Source of the DNA: Rostratula benghalensis
Taxonomy: Eukaryota; Chordata; Aves; Charadriiformes; Rostratulidae
NCBI GenBank assembly: GCA_013399305.1
Contig: VXAI01000137.1
Location: 455,592-519,591, forward strand
Length of the DNA: 64,000 bases
Direction of reading: 5' to 3'
Below, one piece after another: positions 1 to 11,677 of this stretch (position 1 is its first letter; each line of letters begins with the position of its first letter). Made by a program: the position numbers and the translations under genes. A model generated the notes under the pieces. That model was not told the DNA's origin. It worked only from the letters and a program-made list of their open reading frames with translations, and made no database searches.

Positions 1-1190
1 ACACTCAAAACTCAGGCTACAAAAAAATCACATTCTCAAAGGCTTAGTGGATAGCATCTGGAAGGGAATAAAGGAAGCACTTAAGAATGCATTCTGCACT
101 GAACTTGCACAACCCACATTCACAATTCTAGTGCGAACAGCGCATGCACCCAATGTGTTGTCTGCTTAAGGTGAAATCTAGGGCTCAGTCTGCTCAATAT
201 TCACATTTTCATGTCTTCCTGAGATGTGCTGACTGGGGGGGTTCTTCCCCAAAATGTCTTTTCTCCTGGGTCACTGCAGTGTCTGATTAGAGGGGAAGTG
301 TTGGGAGCACTGGAGTCTGATGTACTGTCTTTTTCTCTTAGAAAATGTATGTAAAAATGTATTAAAATTAATTGGGGAAAAATGTCACAGCATCCACAGG
401 ATTAATTTTCTGTCTGGACAATGCACTGAGGTAGAGGAAATTTTGATTGGGGTTTCTTGGCCATTTAGGTTCAGGATGTGCAACAGGTCATCTTTGCTGC
501 TGCTGGTGAGTAACTGGGCGGTTCCCAGCACATGCCATTACAGTTGATTTTGTACAGACATGGGTTCCATCATCTCCTCACCTGGTGGACTTCACCTCTC
601 TGTCGTTCCCATCTTCACTCCATAGTGATCTCCTTCCGGTACAATGACACATCTTTGGGTGTTGCCTAACACATACTGAAAAGTGTGGTTGCTGGAATGT
701 TTTAAACCCAGCACAATGTAATTTTCATTAATGAAGGAGCTTATATAGGCGAAATGTGGGGAAAATAATTGTTGGTCTTCTGCTGGAGCGAGCTTTTGTA
801 GGTCCAGTGGAGCTGGAAGTGCTTTACACCATTTGAGTTGTCCCTGAGGTAGCAAGTGTCTTGGCATGTCTGGTGTGGAGGGATGGTTGTGGAGAGCTGG
901 TAGGAGGATGATGGTCCCCTGAACCAGGGGATAACATGGAAGACAAGCCAGAGCTACCTGTGCTATACATGTGTGAGGAATTTGCAGTCATCATCAGATA
1001 AGAGCTGAATGATACATGGTGATTTTAAATGTTTAATATTCCTTCCCTGTTCAAGGGTGTTTTACATTTGGATAAAAGTAGCCATAAATCTCTTCTGGCA
1101 AATGAAGCTCTATTCTACCACTCTTACTCTCTCCCCTCCTGCCCCCTCCCTTTTTTTATTGAGATCTCACCTGGAAAAGAAGAAAAAGCA
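1..1190. other. Unique non-coding stretch
   Basis: I see no recognisable gene or repeat here. A minus-strand frame is open from about 985 down to 592, roughly 130 codons, but the translation matches no family I know. Open frames of this size are expected several times by chance in 64 kb read in six frames. A pyrimidine-rich patch lies around 1125-1160. Confidence 0.6.
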
Positions 1191-1194
1191 GATG

Positions 1195-1320
1195 AAGAAA
1201 TGATGAATCATAACAGCTGTAGAACAGCCCAGATAAGGCTCAATTTGCATTTTTCTGCAATAATTTGCTTCTCTTGACGCTTTCAAATTGCCTTTAGAAC
1301 CACATTAATTCTGTCTCCAC
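1195..1320. promoter_or_regulatory. Candidate conserved regulatory block
   Basis: This short block packs several factor-like motifs. There is an E-box CAGCTG at 1214-1219, a GATA-type AGATAAGG at 1231-1238, and an inverted octamer ATTTGCAT at 1243-1250, followed by AT-rich sequence ending near a CATTAATT. Such motif density is typical of vertebrate enhancers, but each motif is common by chance. Function is inferred, not shown. Confidence 0.25.
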
Positions 1321-2735
1321 AAACTCCGGCACAGAGAGTAACCACAAGAATGACAATTCAAGTGGCAGCTTCTGTTTGACTTTTCTTGCCCTTGAATGGC
1401 ATCTAGAGTACGACGTCATAGATTTGAGAGAGCACTTTGGTGGCTTTATCATACAGTCTTTGTCCAGTCCAGGAGGTAAAGCCTATGGTCTGAAAGAGGC
1501 TGATTTGCTCAGCCTGGTCCAAATTAAGCTCTGGAACATTGTCTTTTCTTGTGATGTACCAACCATGGTGGATGTGCTAGGAGACCACTTGTCTTGTAAG
1601 AGCACAGTTACCACAGGCAATAAAATGCCAAAGGAAAATCAGTATTGTATCCCTGCCTATGATTACTGGGATGGTTATGCACTTTAATTTTTTTAAGCAC
1701 CGTTACAAAGGAGAGCATGGCTATGCTGCTCCGAGTCACTCGTGAACTCATTCTCCAATGTGCTACAGCCTAAAGTGAGCTAGGTTGCTTTAAAAAACTG
1801 CTAATCCAGTTCATATCAAGTACAGTGTGTTAGGAAGCAGTCACATGAGCACTTCAGCTGATCTACAGGAAGAGGAAGAAAAAGAAAGGTGATAAAGAGC
1901 TGCAGGTGCATATGGGAGTAGTAACCACTTCAAGAAGTACAGCTGGAGCCAGAGTTAGATCCTGGTCATTGCACAGCTGTAATAACAAGGCTGAAATCAG
2001 TCAGGCTTACATCTGACAGGGATTTGTTGTGATTTTTGGTGGTGCTGGATGAAAAAGAAGTTGTTTGAGAGTTGGTTCTAACCATGGATTTCAGCCTATT
2101 TGATCCAAGTTCTACAGCAACAGTACTGCTTCAGTTTAAATGTATTCATCATGGAAACAAAGAAAAAAAATTCCTACTGCATAGCCTCTACATTTGAATA
2201 TGTTCTCAACAGGAGGTTTTGGAAGTCAAAATATCTCATTTCTGACCTCTTCAGGACACAGCCAAAATTTTTCACTGTGACTTCCCCCCTCATCCTAATA
2301 ACTTACTGGGGATGCTCCAGGTTAGAGGCTACAGCAAATAAATATCTACAAGGAAACAATCTTTAAGCAATCTTGACCCTCATCCAAACCATCCCCTCCA
2401 TGGTCATCTTTCTTCCTGGAGAATACATTGCCTGTATGGACTTACTGATGATTATGCAAGCTGGCTAACCTCATCTCTTATATGTGCTTATCACTAACAT
2501 GGTTATTGATTAAATGCCTTCTCTTTTTCCCTTCAAAGTTGAAGGCACATCTATCTCTACAAGGTCTGAAACAAGGTAGCATCAAACTCTAGCACAATAC
2601 TTTCTAAAATATCCATGAAATAAAATTATGTGTGCTGGGGGAATGGAAGATCCCCAACAACTTTCATGACAGGTAAGTGAAGCTAACACCAGGTTCTGAC
2701 CTCTCTTTTGTGTCAGGAGAAAATGCCCATGGCAT
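1321..2735. other. Unique non-coding stretch
   Basis: No gene or repeat is recognised. A 103-codon plus-strand frame (1376-1687) has no recognisable domain and no convincing splice signals at its ends. A CRE-like GACGTCA occurs at 1412-1418. The sequence is otherwise AT-rich and unremarkable. Confidence 0.55.
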
Positions 2736-2739
2736 CAGA

Positions 2740-3060
2740 AACTGATGCTCCTAAGAGGTGCGTGACCTGCCTGAGCTCAGTGCTAGGGACATCCCACATG
2801 GCCAAGGACTTCCACTCCAGGCAGACACTTCCCAGTAAAGACCAGCCCATTGTGTGCCCTGGCTGGGTGCTGGACACCCCACTGGTACTGGAGACTAAGA
2901 AGAGGGGAGCAGGTGGTGGGGAGAAGGGAATGAAGATTCCAAAAGGCCCAAGAATGAGGAGGAAGAAACCCCAACATGAACATCGCAGTCCTGCCATGGA
3001 GAACCTCAGCATGGTGATGACTTGTAATCCTCTGCCACCCTGTCCAACCTGCTGAGACGC
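2740..3060 (+). repeat. Unassigned dispersed repeat, copy 1
   Basis: This segment aligns by eye with 35390-35690 in the same orientation. Shared blocks include CCACATGGCCAAGG at 2796-2809 and GAGCAGGTGG at 2907-2916. They also include a GAGGAGGAAGA block near 2955 and a GGTGATGA block near 3015. Identity is roughly three quarters, with small indels, so the copies are old. It lacks CR1 features. An ERV-derived or other interspersed repeat is the likely origin, but I cannot name the family. Boundaries are approximate and the element may extend further on both sides. Confidence 0.65.
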
Positions 3061-4025
3061 TGCCAGTCCTGGGAACATTGGCTGGGTGAGTGACACACCA
3101 GAGGTAGGGGATGGATGCTGGGAAGGTGCGAATGTTTCTATATAGCGGTTTTAGCTGCATCATTATTGAAACTTTATTGTACTAATTTGATAATTTGTGC
3201 TATTAGGCTGTTAAAAAAACGTACTAATTAAGAATAAAATTTAGGTTCGTATGTATCATCTTCCCTTTGTCCCATAACAGGATTTTGGCTGATTTGCTAC
3301 TCTTTTATCACTGTTGGAGAGAAATGTGCCTTGCTGGAATATATGGCGTCTTGTTTATGAGAGGGACATCTAAACCAGGGCAGACAAATCTCACTCCAAA
3401 AGTACCTGTTTCTCTCTGCTGATTATAAAGAACATCAGGACAGCTGGCTCAGAGGGTGATGTTTGCACTCAGATGGTAAAAGTTAGGGGAGATAAATCCC
3501 TGGCTGGGTGAATGAATTTTCACTTTGACTTCAAGAGAGATGTGAAGAACACTCTGGGAAAACTTTTCTAATGGAAGTGTCATTAAACTCAGCATGTTGG
3601 AGTGTAAACAGTCCCTAAACTTCATTGTTCTCTTGACCTTAAGCATGATAGAAAATATCTAAGTCCATTTTAGAAGCCTCTGCTGGCAGTCTGAAACTGG
3701 CCACCCATGTTTCTAGCAAGGAGAAACAAGATGGAGAGAGATTTGGAGATTAAATTTCTCGGAGTGAAGAAGTAAAACCGGATCCAACTGTCATGTCCCT
3801 GATGGAGTAGTTTAATAACACCATTTGCCTAATCCCTTCACTATTGCCCTCTTCACTAGACACACCACAGCACCATGGTGAGCTGAAGGCAAAGAGTCTT
3901 TGATATAAAGCCAGACCATGCAGGGAAAGTGCATGCAAGGATGCTTTAACTGAGGGAGAAGCTGCTTTGTGGTTTTCTTGTGGTTTTCCTTAAAGGATAC
4001 CTGTGGCATGGGACCAGAAGGTGGG
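3061..4025. other. Unique non-coding stretch
   Basis: Nothing recognisable is present. The part from about 3160 to 3300 is AT-rich. The short frames on both strands do not resemble proteins I know. Confidence 0.55.
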
Positions 4026-4029
4026 ATAT

Positions 4030-4240
4030 TATTTCTGACCTCATTACCATGGTGTTGTGTGATACTGGGCAAATCTCTGCACATGGCTCCACATCAGGGC
4101 TCTTCCTCTACTCAGTGGAGACAGAGAGGCCATCGTCCCATCCTAAGAGAAGTCACCAAGAGCAAGGGGTCAATTACCCTGGAGAGAGGGTGTCTGTTTA
4201 TCTGTATGTCCTACAATGGGGATATTGATGACTTTCTTAA
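4030..4240 (+). repeat. Possible decayed MIR-type SINE
   Basis: Two pieces resemble the ancient MIR/CORE-SINE body in the right order. One is TGTGTGATACTGGGCAAATC near 4055-4074, compared with the SINE's 'TGTGTGACCTTGGGCAAGTC'. The other is CTACAATGGGGATATTGATG near 4211-4230, compared with its 'GTAAAATGGGGATAATAATA'. The spacing between them is longer than in the consensus, implying an insertion or coincidence. Confidence 0.35.
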
Positions 4241-4448
4241 GCTACACCACAGAGCCAATGCAGCAGACAGTCTCTGTTGAAACAACCAAAGACCCTGGAA
4301 ACTATTAGGGAATATTTCTTTAGAAAGTAAAAAAAAGGTATCTAAAATAATAGGACATATCTGTTATTCTGAGTATTATGGAGAAGTCTAAGCCTCTTCC
4401 CAAATGAGACCAGCAATGATGAAGTGAGAAAGTAAATGCTGAGGTTGG
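4241..4448. other. Unique AT-rich spacer
   Basis: Spacer between two decayed repeat traces; nothing recognised. Confidence 0.5.
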
Positions 4449-4449
4449 T

Positions 4450-4545
4450 AACTAACCTGTGGAACTAATTTGTGGAACAAGATGCCACAGTATGTCATGA
4501 AGACCATGAATTTAGGTCTTGAAGGAGGACTAGATGGTGAAAGAG
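4450..4545 (+). repeat. Possible ancient CR1-type remnant
   Basis: The wording around CTGTGGAACTAATTTGTGGA and GATGCCACAG resembles the 3' part of old CR1/L3-like LINEs, whose consensus there reads as 'tgtggaactcattgccacaggat'. It continues with ATGAAGACCATGAATTTAG, comparable to 'atggaggccaagagcttag'. No tail is visible. Confidence 0.4.
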
Positions 4546-5458
4546 AAGGAGAGTGAGAGGTTCTTTAGGCTGGACAAGTGTAAGGGACACATTTTGATAC
4601 CAACTGTGGGTGAAGGAGAAACTTTTTTGGTTGGGAAGTTCTTCAGCCTCCAGACTTCTAGTGCTGCCTTTGAAAACATCTGGAGGGTGTAGCAATCAGA
4701 AGTAGGTATCGTTTCAGTAACAGTCACTCAGAGAGGCCTTTAGCTTGGCAAATTTTACATTCCTGAAAAATTCATGTTAGCTATTCTTTCAAAGGGTGAG
4801 CAAGAAAAATAAGTACATCCACAAGCTGATTCCACAGAAAGAAATAATGCAGAATTAGCAGAAGGAGAAAAGGGAGTTACTATGACAACCACCTTCATTA
4901 CCACCATCACCACCACTGACTGCTGGATGTGAAAATTCAGAGAAAAGAAGCAGTTTGGGGTACTTGGCCCTGGGTCTGTCTGGGGAGAGGGTGTCTACCT
5001 AGGAAAAGGGCCAGGAGAGCTACCAGTGAAAAGAGTAGTCTGCCTCAGCCAGCTCTAAGCAGCTCTTGGGAGGTGAGATGAGGTGAAGAAGGTAGACTTG
5101 GGCCTGGTGAGGTATGGGGTGTGTGTCCATGGGGCTCAATAGGGCAGTGAGGATCTGTGCATATCTTTGTGCTGGTCTGTCCCACAGAGGATATGGAGGT
5201 CTTCCCAGGAAATGTTCCTAATGGTACATCATGCTGGGGGAACTGGTGCTCATCCTCTGTGTTTGCTCCATCCCAGGCAGTGTGTCTCACATTAATCTGG
5301 CACCCAGCACTGCATTCCCAACAAGATGTATTAGGAATAAAAATGCCCCAACTACCAGCGTGGCCAAATGGCCATTCACTGATCACCCCAAGAGGGTCTG
5401 ATGCTAAACTTTTTTCTTCTCTCCGGAAAGCTACTAGAAAGTACATAGCCTCAGTCTC
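4546..5458. other. Unique non-coding stretch
   Basis: No supported gene. A 133-codon minus-strand frame (5045-5446) and an overlapping 101-codon plus-strand frame occupy a GC-richer patch. Neither shows a domain, signal peptide or family resemblance, so both are treated as chance frames. Confidence 0.55.
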
Positions 5459-5459
5459 T

Positions 5460-6080
5460 TAATGAGCTTTATCCAAAGGGATTTCAATCAAAATAATTCC
5501 CAGGGGTTAATAAATATACAGCAATACCTGCAGGCTTGAAGTAAATCATTTTCTGTGTATTGTTCGAATGTCATTGTTTTACTGCCATATAAACATATAT
5601 ATTAAAGGGGGGAGAATCGGCAGCTGTAAGTAATACATAAAGGTTTGTATAAAAATGAATTATGCAAATATGATCTCTCTTTTCTTGTGAGTGCAATAAT
5701 AAAAATGTAAAATAAATCTTAATAACCTGTCTCTGACTTAAAATGCTAAGGGGTAAAAGGGGAAGGGGGGAGGGTCAGCGCTGTTGTTTATTATTGAATT
5801 CGGTGCTGAATCCAACATGCCTAATGTTCTTGGAGAAATTGAAACATCTAATGTCAAATAAGATCTCCATGGTCTAATTCTTCATTCAGAGCCCTGGGGA
5901 TAATGTATCCGACGTGACAATCCAATAAGCTTTCACATCTTCATCCATTTGTTTTCAGGGAGCCCTCACACCTCTGCTTAAAAAGTAAAAAATATCTTTA
6001 AAAAGTCATTATTTCTTACATTGTAATAAATTTCACTGGAGAAATAGGCGTAATTTTAAAAAGGGGAGGGATAAAAAACG
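5460..6080. promoter_or_regulatory. Candidate conserved non-coding element
   Basis: This is an AT-rich, repeat-free block about 620 bp long. It contains a perfect octamer ATGCAAAT at 5662-5669, many TTAATAA/TAATAAA homeodomain-like cores and a homopurine GGGGAAGGGGGGAGGG near 5758-5774. It ends in a TTAAAAAGGGGAGGGATAAAAAACG stretch, and lacks simple repeats or LINE wording. In vertebrates such blocks often prove to be deeply conserved enhancers. This is inference from composition; alignment with chicken, alligator and human is needed to confirm it. Confidence 0.4.
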
Positions 6081-6137
6081 GGGAGAGAGACTAGATGATA
6101 AATTTTCTGCAGCTTCAATATACAGGATACAGACTAC

Positions 6138-6195
6138 CATCTATCTATCTGTCTATCTACATATCTGTCCATCTGGCTATCCACCTATCCATCTT
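6138..6195. repeat. Degenerate (CTAT/CATC)n microsatellite
   Basis: An imperfect tetranucleotide tract built of CTAT, CTGT and CATC units, starting CTATCTATCTGTCTATCTAC and ending CCATCTTTATT. Confidence 0.8.
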
Positions 6196-6514
6196 TATTA
6201 TTGCAGTGACTTCTATTCCATCTTGAATGGATGTTGGAGAGCTGCATCTTTGCTGGTGAAATTTCGCATTATAGATCACTGCCTTTCTTCAGCTCTCCCT
6301 CCTTTTGCAGGGAGGCCTGAGACAAGATGAAAAGAAAAATGAGACAGGCCAGCATCTTCTGCTATGGACAGTACAATCCCACCATGGAATCAGCCAAGAG
6401 ATGATTTTGTCCTCTGTCTCTATGCATCCCTCAATTAGACAGGAGCATGGTGGGTAGATCCCTTGGAGGGAATAATCCTGAAGCAAGAGGGGAGCAACAG
6501 CTTGCTGTAGGGGA
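6196..6514. other. Unique stretch next to CR1
   Basis: No gene or recognisable repeat between the tetranucleotide tract and the CR1 end. More of the CR1 could extend into this side in decayed form, but I cannot see it. Confidence 0.5.
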
Positions 6515-6515
6515 G

Positions 6516-6686
6516 GAGGAAGGTGACAGAGCACTGGAGTTGTGGAGTCTCCTTCTTTGGAGATGTTCAAAACCTGCCTGGATGCGTTCCTGTCCAGCCT
6601 GCTCTGGGTGACCTTGCTTTGTCAGGGGGGTTGGACTAGATGATCTCTGAAAGTCCCTTCCAGCCCTACCATTCTATGATTCTGTA
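6516..6686 (+). mobile_element. CR1 LINE 3' fragment
   Basis: A 5'-truncated CR1 end. It contains a GGAGATGTTCAAAACCTGCC block, then GGTTGGACTAGATGATCT and CCTTCCAGCCCTACC, and finishes with ATTCTATGATTCTGT. It belongs to the CR1 subtype with TTCTGTG-like tails, as does the copy at 56641. No coding capacity remains. Confidence 0.93.
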
Positions 6687-6689
6687 AAG

Positions 6690-8595
6690 ACATCAGGGGC
6701 ATGGGGCTAATCGGAGTTGAACATCCACTAACACTGGTATTAAAAGGTATGCAGCAGGGTCTGGATGAGGCAAAGCTTTGCTGGAGGGGACTGGGAAGCG
6801 GGATGCTGGTGTAGACACATCTAGTAACAGTAGTCTGGGATCTGCCCTGAGATCTGTCAGACATCTTTGAACTTTCACAGCTGCACGTAGGATGCAGAAC
6901 ATGCAAGCAGAAATGGTTTTGAGAAACCTGAAAAACTCTTTTATTCTTTGATGAGGTATTGTGGCTGGTTGGTGGCAGTCACATCACAGGGTACCAATGG
7001 TCGTCTGGAAACCCAGATGAGCATGTATATTAATGACTGGTAAAAGCAGCAAATATCTGAACAGGACCTGAATCTCCCTTGGGGGGTGGCATTTGGTGTT
7101 GTCCCGTGGAGTTGAGATCAACCCCATCTATCTGTTTTCCTGCCATGAATTTTTACCACTTTTTGTTGGTGCAATTTGCATTATTATCTGCCAGGTAGGA
7201 GTTGGACTGCAGGGTTCTGCTTTATCTGCTTTTCCTTCTAATGGAGAGGATGGAAAATTAGAGGAGAACCTCTCATCTGTCATTGTGCTGTAAGGCTAAG
7301 AATAGGCTCTGCTATCAGAACTGCCCCACATTAGCACATACACATCAAGGTAAACAGCAGTTGCTGGTTGCCTTTAGCCAACATGCAGATCAGTCTGTTC
7401 CTTGGCACATTAACAAAGTGTTAATTGTTCTTTTCAGATCATATTTTTCCTGCCAAATGCAAAAGCAATTCTGACACTGCCTTGCATCCTCAGCTTTGGG
7501 GCTTAGGTCAGATTCGAAGGGGGCTGTGAAACAATGAACCAGTGCTCAGCTTTCATTTGGAAACCCAAAGCTACACAAAGCTCCAGGGTGCAGGGATGTT
7601 GTAGCAAGCTTTGAAACAGAGGTGAGAGAGCTTTATTAAAAAATTAAGAAGTTGAGAATGAACCTGTGGCCTCCTGTCTGGAGTGGATCTAGCCAGGGAT
7701 TTGAAATGGAGGCTTTGGATAAATTGGAAAGGAAAGGTGGTTTGTATATACCGTAGGTCGAATAGGACAAAGTTTTCAGTAGACCTCATTTGCAGCAGGG
7801 ATCGGGGAAAACTCCAGACTTTCTGAGGAGTGCTGAGTCTCAGCCTAGGGCAAATCCGTGGTCATGATCCAGGAAGACCTTATGAGTTAAAGTTCAAAGC
7901 AGCCCAAATTTCACAGAGAAACCAAGATTGGTTTCTCAGGCATTGGACAGGGTTTTGAATGGGCCCAGAGATTTACATGTTCCATGTAATACATCAGGTT
8001 TGTGGTTATTTGTGTTTAGAGATTGATCCTGTAGTTTGAAGAAGAATAAAGAAGGGAATTTTTACTGTAGAACATTATCACTGTGTGACTTTCCCAAAGC
8101 TGGGTATCTGCCTCTGTGGTGAGAGGTAGACAGAGAGGGGCCCTCTGAAAGATCGCAAAGGCTGAAGGTAAGACTGGGAAGAAACGACAGTGTTTTAGTT
8201 CCTAATGATAAATTCAGTGCACATCTACCATGCTGGACTGTTCTGTTGCCCACAAGAAACCAATTTGTGTTCCTTAGGTACATCATCTAGCCTCTAAACA
8301 CACATGGAAACCATGGTAGAAAAAGGAAACCAATGATAACATGTCAAAGTCAAGGGAGGAGTTGTTTCTTCATCCGTTCTCCTAGAAGGGAGAGGGTCTG
8401 AATCTGTTGTCATTTTGGGTGTTACTTGGGGGAAATGCTTTCTTGTTCTGAGAGAATAAGAGCAAGTTGTTTTCCTTAAGGGATTTTTTTGTGTCTGTTT
8501 GGTCCTTTATTTCCTGGGAGAAGGGGAAATCCCAGCTTGAACTATTCTTACAAAATGTTGTTTATTTTGCAGCAACCCAGCATATACTAGTTTTT
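6690..8595. other. Unique non-coding stretch
   Basis: No gene or known repeat identified over 1.9 kb. Frames of 60-95 codons on both strands overlap each other and show no family features. Confidence 0.55.
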
Positions 8596-8598
8596 TAC

Positions 8599-8619
8599 AA
8601 AAAAAAAAAAAAAAAAAAA
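8599..8619. repeat. Poly(A) run, 21 bp
   Basis: An uninterrupted run of A. No retrogene or SINE body precedes it on the plus strand, and no poly(T)-led element is seen on the other side. It is a simple mononucleotide tract. Confidence 0.85.
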
Positions 8620-9515
8620 GCAGATGTATCATTGAGGTGTCTGTCTCAGCAGAGTTCTCCTTTGGATCAGGAGCTTTTAGCCTGTTTTATGAAGCGGGAA
8701 GGTTGAGGATTGAGCTTTGACTGCCCATTCTCACAACACCTTGTCAGGTCCCCAGCATGATATATACAAGCTCAGCCCATCCATAACATAGGAATAACTC
8801 CCCTTAGAATTGTTTGTCAAGAAAGTCCAAGAAACTTCAATTTTCTGTTTACACCTGTATTTTTTGCCGCTTCATGTGAGCTGTATATTTTGCAGTTGAT
8901 TGCCAACCTGGAGTAACAGGAGAGAAAGACGACAGGGAAATAGCTACATAGACTGAAAATAAACCAAATAAACCAAACTTTGTCTTTCTAGACCAGAATG
9001 ACAGCCTGTACACTGACTGCCAAGGCAAGGCCAGCAGTTGGCATGGGCAAAACTTGGCAGTTGCACTGTGCAATCCCATTGATAGAGATAACAAAATTTG
9101 ATGAGGTTCAACTGAATGATGGAGCAGCTACTCTGGTCATTGCCATCCCCAAGGATCCAGGTCCAATGAAGGGGGTTGGCTTCCTGACTTCCACGTCCAG
9201 CTTTGCACTTTACCTGCAGTTTTTCTAGTAAATAAGAACGTTCTGCGATATCATCTACATCACAGCAGGAGGATGAAGGACTCTGAGGGCTAGAACTGTT
9301 CTCACTGTGTCAGTGAGGTCAAGCACATGTGTCAGCGGTGGCAGAGGGAGCTGAGGCTGTTGAGGGATGAGACCTCATGTGCAAGCTGCAGGGCTATGCA
9401 TGCTTAATGGTTATGGTTGGGGATTCTTATGCTACCAGCGTCTTAAGTGTCCCCAGAAAGACACTGCTAGAAAGACCCATGTGCCACAAAAACCCTGCAT
9501 GAGTGAATGACGTCT
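8620..9515. other. Unique non-coding stretch
   Basis: No gene recognised. The 76-codon plus-strand frame (8998-9228) has no recognisable domain. The part 9260-9400 is purine-rich and GC-richer, and I could not assign it to a repeat. Confidence 0.5.
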
Positions 9516-9517
9516 TG

Positions 9518-9589
9518 AGCCAGTTGAAACAGTTCCTTTTTAACTATTGTCCAAGCCAGTTAAAGCAGTTGCTTTTTAACTACTGTCTC
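9518..9589. repeat. Two-copy 36-bp tandem duplication
   Basis: Copy 1 (9518-9553) begins AGCCAGTTGAAACAGTTCC and copy 2 (9554-9589) begins AGCCAGTTAAAGCAGTTGC. Both continue with CTTTTTAACTA and differ at only a few positions. It is a simple local duplication. Confidence 0.85.
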
Positions 9590-11588
9590 TTTTCCTTTTT
9601 CTCCTTACCTTCGGTTTCTCTAATTTGCCCTTTGTTTAGATACTGCAGAGCAAAACCAGGTTATTCGTGCACAGTCTGATAAAGTAGATCTTGGCTGGTG
9701 CTACCATTTTCCAATCTCAGTAACAATCCCAATGTAATGGGACCTGGATTTTCTGGGGGATTTTCTTCTAGAGACCAGGAATTTCTGTGTTGTCCCTGCA
9801 GACAGTTTACTGTGTCATGAAATGTCTTCAGTGTCCCAGACAACCAAGGCTGGTCCTTGGAAGAAAGAGGAATTTCCCCTCACAGGCATTGCACACAGAA
9901 AAGGTTTGGGGGAAAGAACCAAGAAACATACTGACTGAAAGAGGAAATAATTTTCAGGCTAAGAAAACATTTCAACTTTGCAATGCACATTCATATATAT
10001 GTATGGACTTCCATCATTTGCACATAAATTAGCAAAACTCAGAGTGAAATCCAGTGGAAAGATTCAAACATCTAAAAGAGCCATAATTTTCCTCTGAATT
10101 GTGACTGAATGGTTATTATTTGCTTAGGAAGACCTTTTTTTCTTTCTTCTTTTTTTTTTTTTTTCCCTTCTCCTTTAACATCTCATTAATGTTAATGCAA
10201 CCCAGCTTGACAAAAATGGGAAGATAGGGCAATGGCAGTTTAGTGAATTTATTTTGTGAAAGTAATATCTTTGGTCTGTGTAAATGGTATTCATTCCAAG
10301 AGGACAGCTGTGCACAATGAGCATCTCCGGGCCCCATTAACCCAAAGTGAAAGGATCTGGGCAGGGATGATCTGTGAGAGGTGAAGAAGGTTTTTGACTT
10401 TACTTCTTGCTTACATGGGGAAGGCTAAAATCTGAGCACCAGCCTGGTGAAACCATCAGAGGAGAAATGAAGCTGGAGAGAGGGAGGGCAATATTGCTGT
10501 TGGAGAAATAAGGCAAGAGGGACCATAGGGCTCCAAGGGGAAGAACCTTGCTCTTTTTCTTTGTTTAAAGGTTAATTTTGCACTGTGTCTGGCTGTTTGG
10601 GACAGTGTGTCTTAGGGCCAGCTGAGGCATGGTTATTTCCATGCTCCCAGAACAAGCTATATGTACCTTACAGGAGATGGAATTGATGAGTGCCTTGGAT
10701 CCCACTGAATGAAAATCAGTACAAAGAGCATTGTGGCTTCTTTTTTTCTCACTTTCATTTACTTCCTTTCCATAGAAATCCTGTGTGAGTGTGGAGAAGA
10801 CCATGATGCAGAGTCAAATAAGACCTTGATGCTACTAGATCTGAGCAATCAGACTTGTTCCCCAATGTACTAAAGGGGAATTGGATGGTGCCCTGTAGGA
10901 AACTTCATCTTTACTTTTTATGGGCTGGCAATCTCCAACTAGCTGACTCCCAGTTGAAATCTGGCTTGAAGCTCTCCAGAGGGTATCTGTTTTTCTTCCA
11001 TGTCTGAGAGTATTTCAAGTCTTAGAGCTCACATTTCTGTGGATTCAAGAGGCTCAGAAGGGCTACTTGGGCATAGAGGAACATCAAGGAGAGCACTGGC
11101 CATGCAATTCCAGAAAGTTCAGGATTTCCTGTCCAGAGCTTCAAGTTAAATCTCAGAGGGCACAAGCAAACAAAATCCTCTGAGTCCAGCATGGCAAAAC
11201 TTCCTAGAAATAAAATATGGATGGATTCTTTTCCCTTCTTTTCTCCGTGCAAGAATGCAAGGTTATTCTAGCTATGCAAACTCTATGTGCTCACAGTGGA
11301 GTGAGAAACAGACCTCCCAGGAATGATTCAGCTATCTCTAGTAGCAAGTTCTGCTTTCCCCTCTCCACACCCCTGCCTCACTCCCGCCCTTCCCCTGCCC
11401 AGTGACGAGCCTGCATTGATTTATAGCTGTGAAGGATATCCAAGATAGTGGCATAGTATTGAACCCACTTAAATTCATATGCCTTGCCTCTGGTGTAGAT
11501 ACCTCTGTCTGAATTAGCCTATTCCTTGTCTACCTTTGCAGTCAATGGAAACAGATGGATACCCAGATGTCCAATTTGTCTTCTTAGA
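9590..11588. other. Unique non-coding stretch
   Basis: No gene. A T-run lies at 10150-10164 within a pyrimidine-rich patch (10135-10172). A CT-rich patch occurs near 11350-11400. The frames here are short and unrelated to known families. Confidence 0.55.
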
Positions 11589-11589
11589 C

Positions 11590-11672
11590 TAAGAATCACA
11601 GAATAATTAAGGATGTAAAAGACCTTGGGAGATCTCTAGTCCACCCATATTCAACCCCACCAGATGCAGTGC
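11590..11672 (-). mobile_element. CR1 LINE 3' end, minus strand
   Basis: It reads AATCACAGAATAATTAAGG, then AAAGACCTTGGGAGATC and CTAGTCCA. This is the reverse complement of a CR1 tail. It is divergent from the plus-strand CR1 end that begins a few bases later, so the two 3' ends face outward. Confidence 0.85.
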
Positions 11673-11677
11673 CAATT

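Noticed and set aside
592..985. Minus-strand frame open for about 130 codons
   Set aside because: No domain or family resemblance. Frames of this length are expected several times by chance in 64 kb over six frames.
1376..1687. 103-codon plus-strand frame that looks protein-like
   Set aside because: Balanced composition but no recognisable domain, and it ends in unremarkable AT-rich sequence. Conservation data would be needed.
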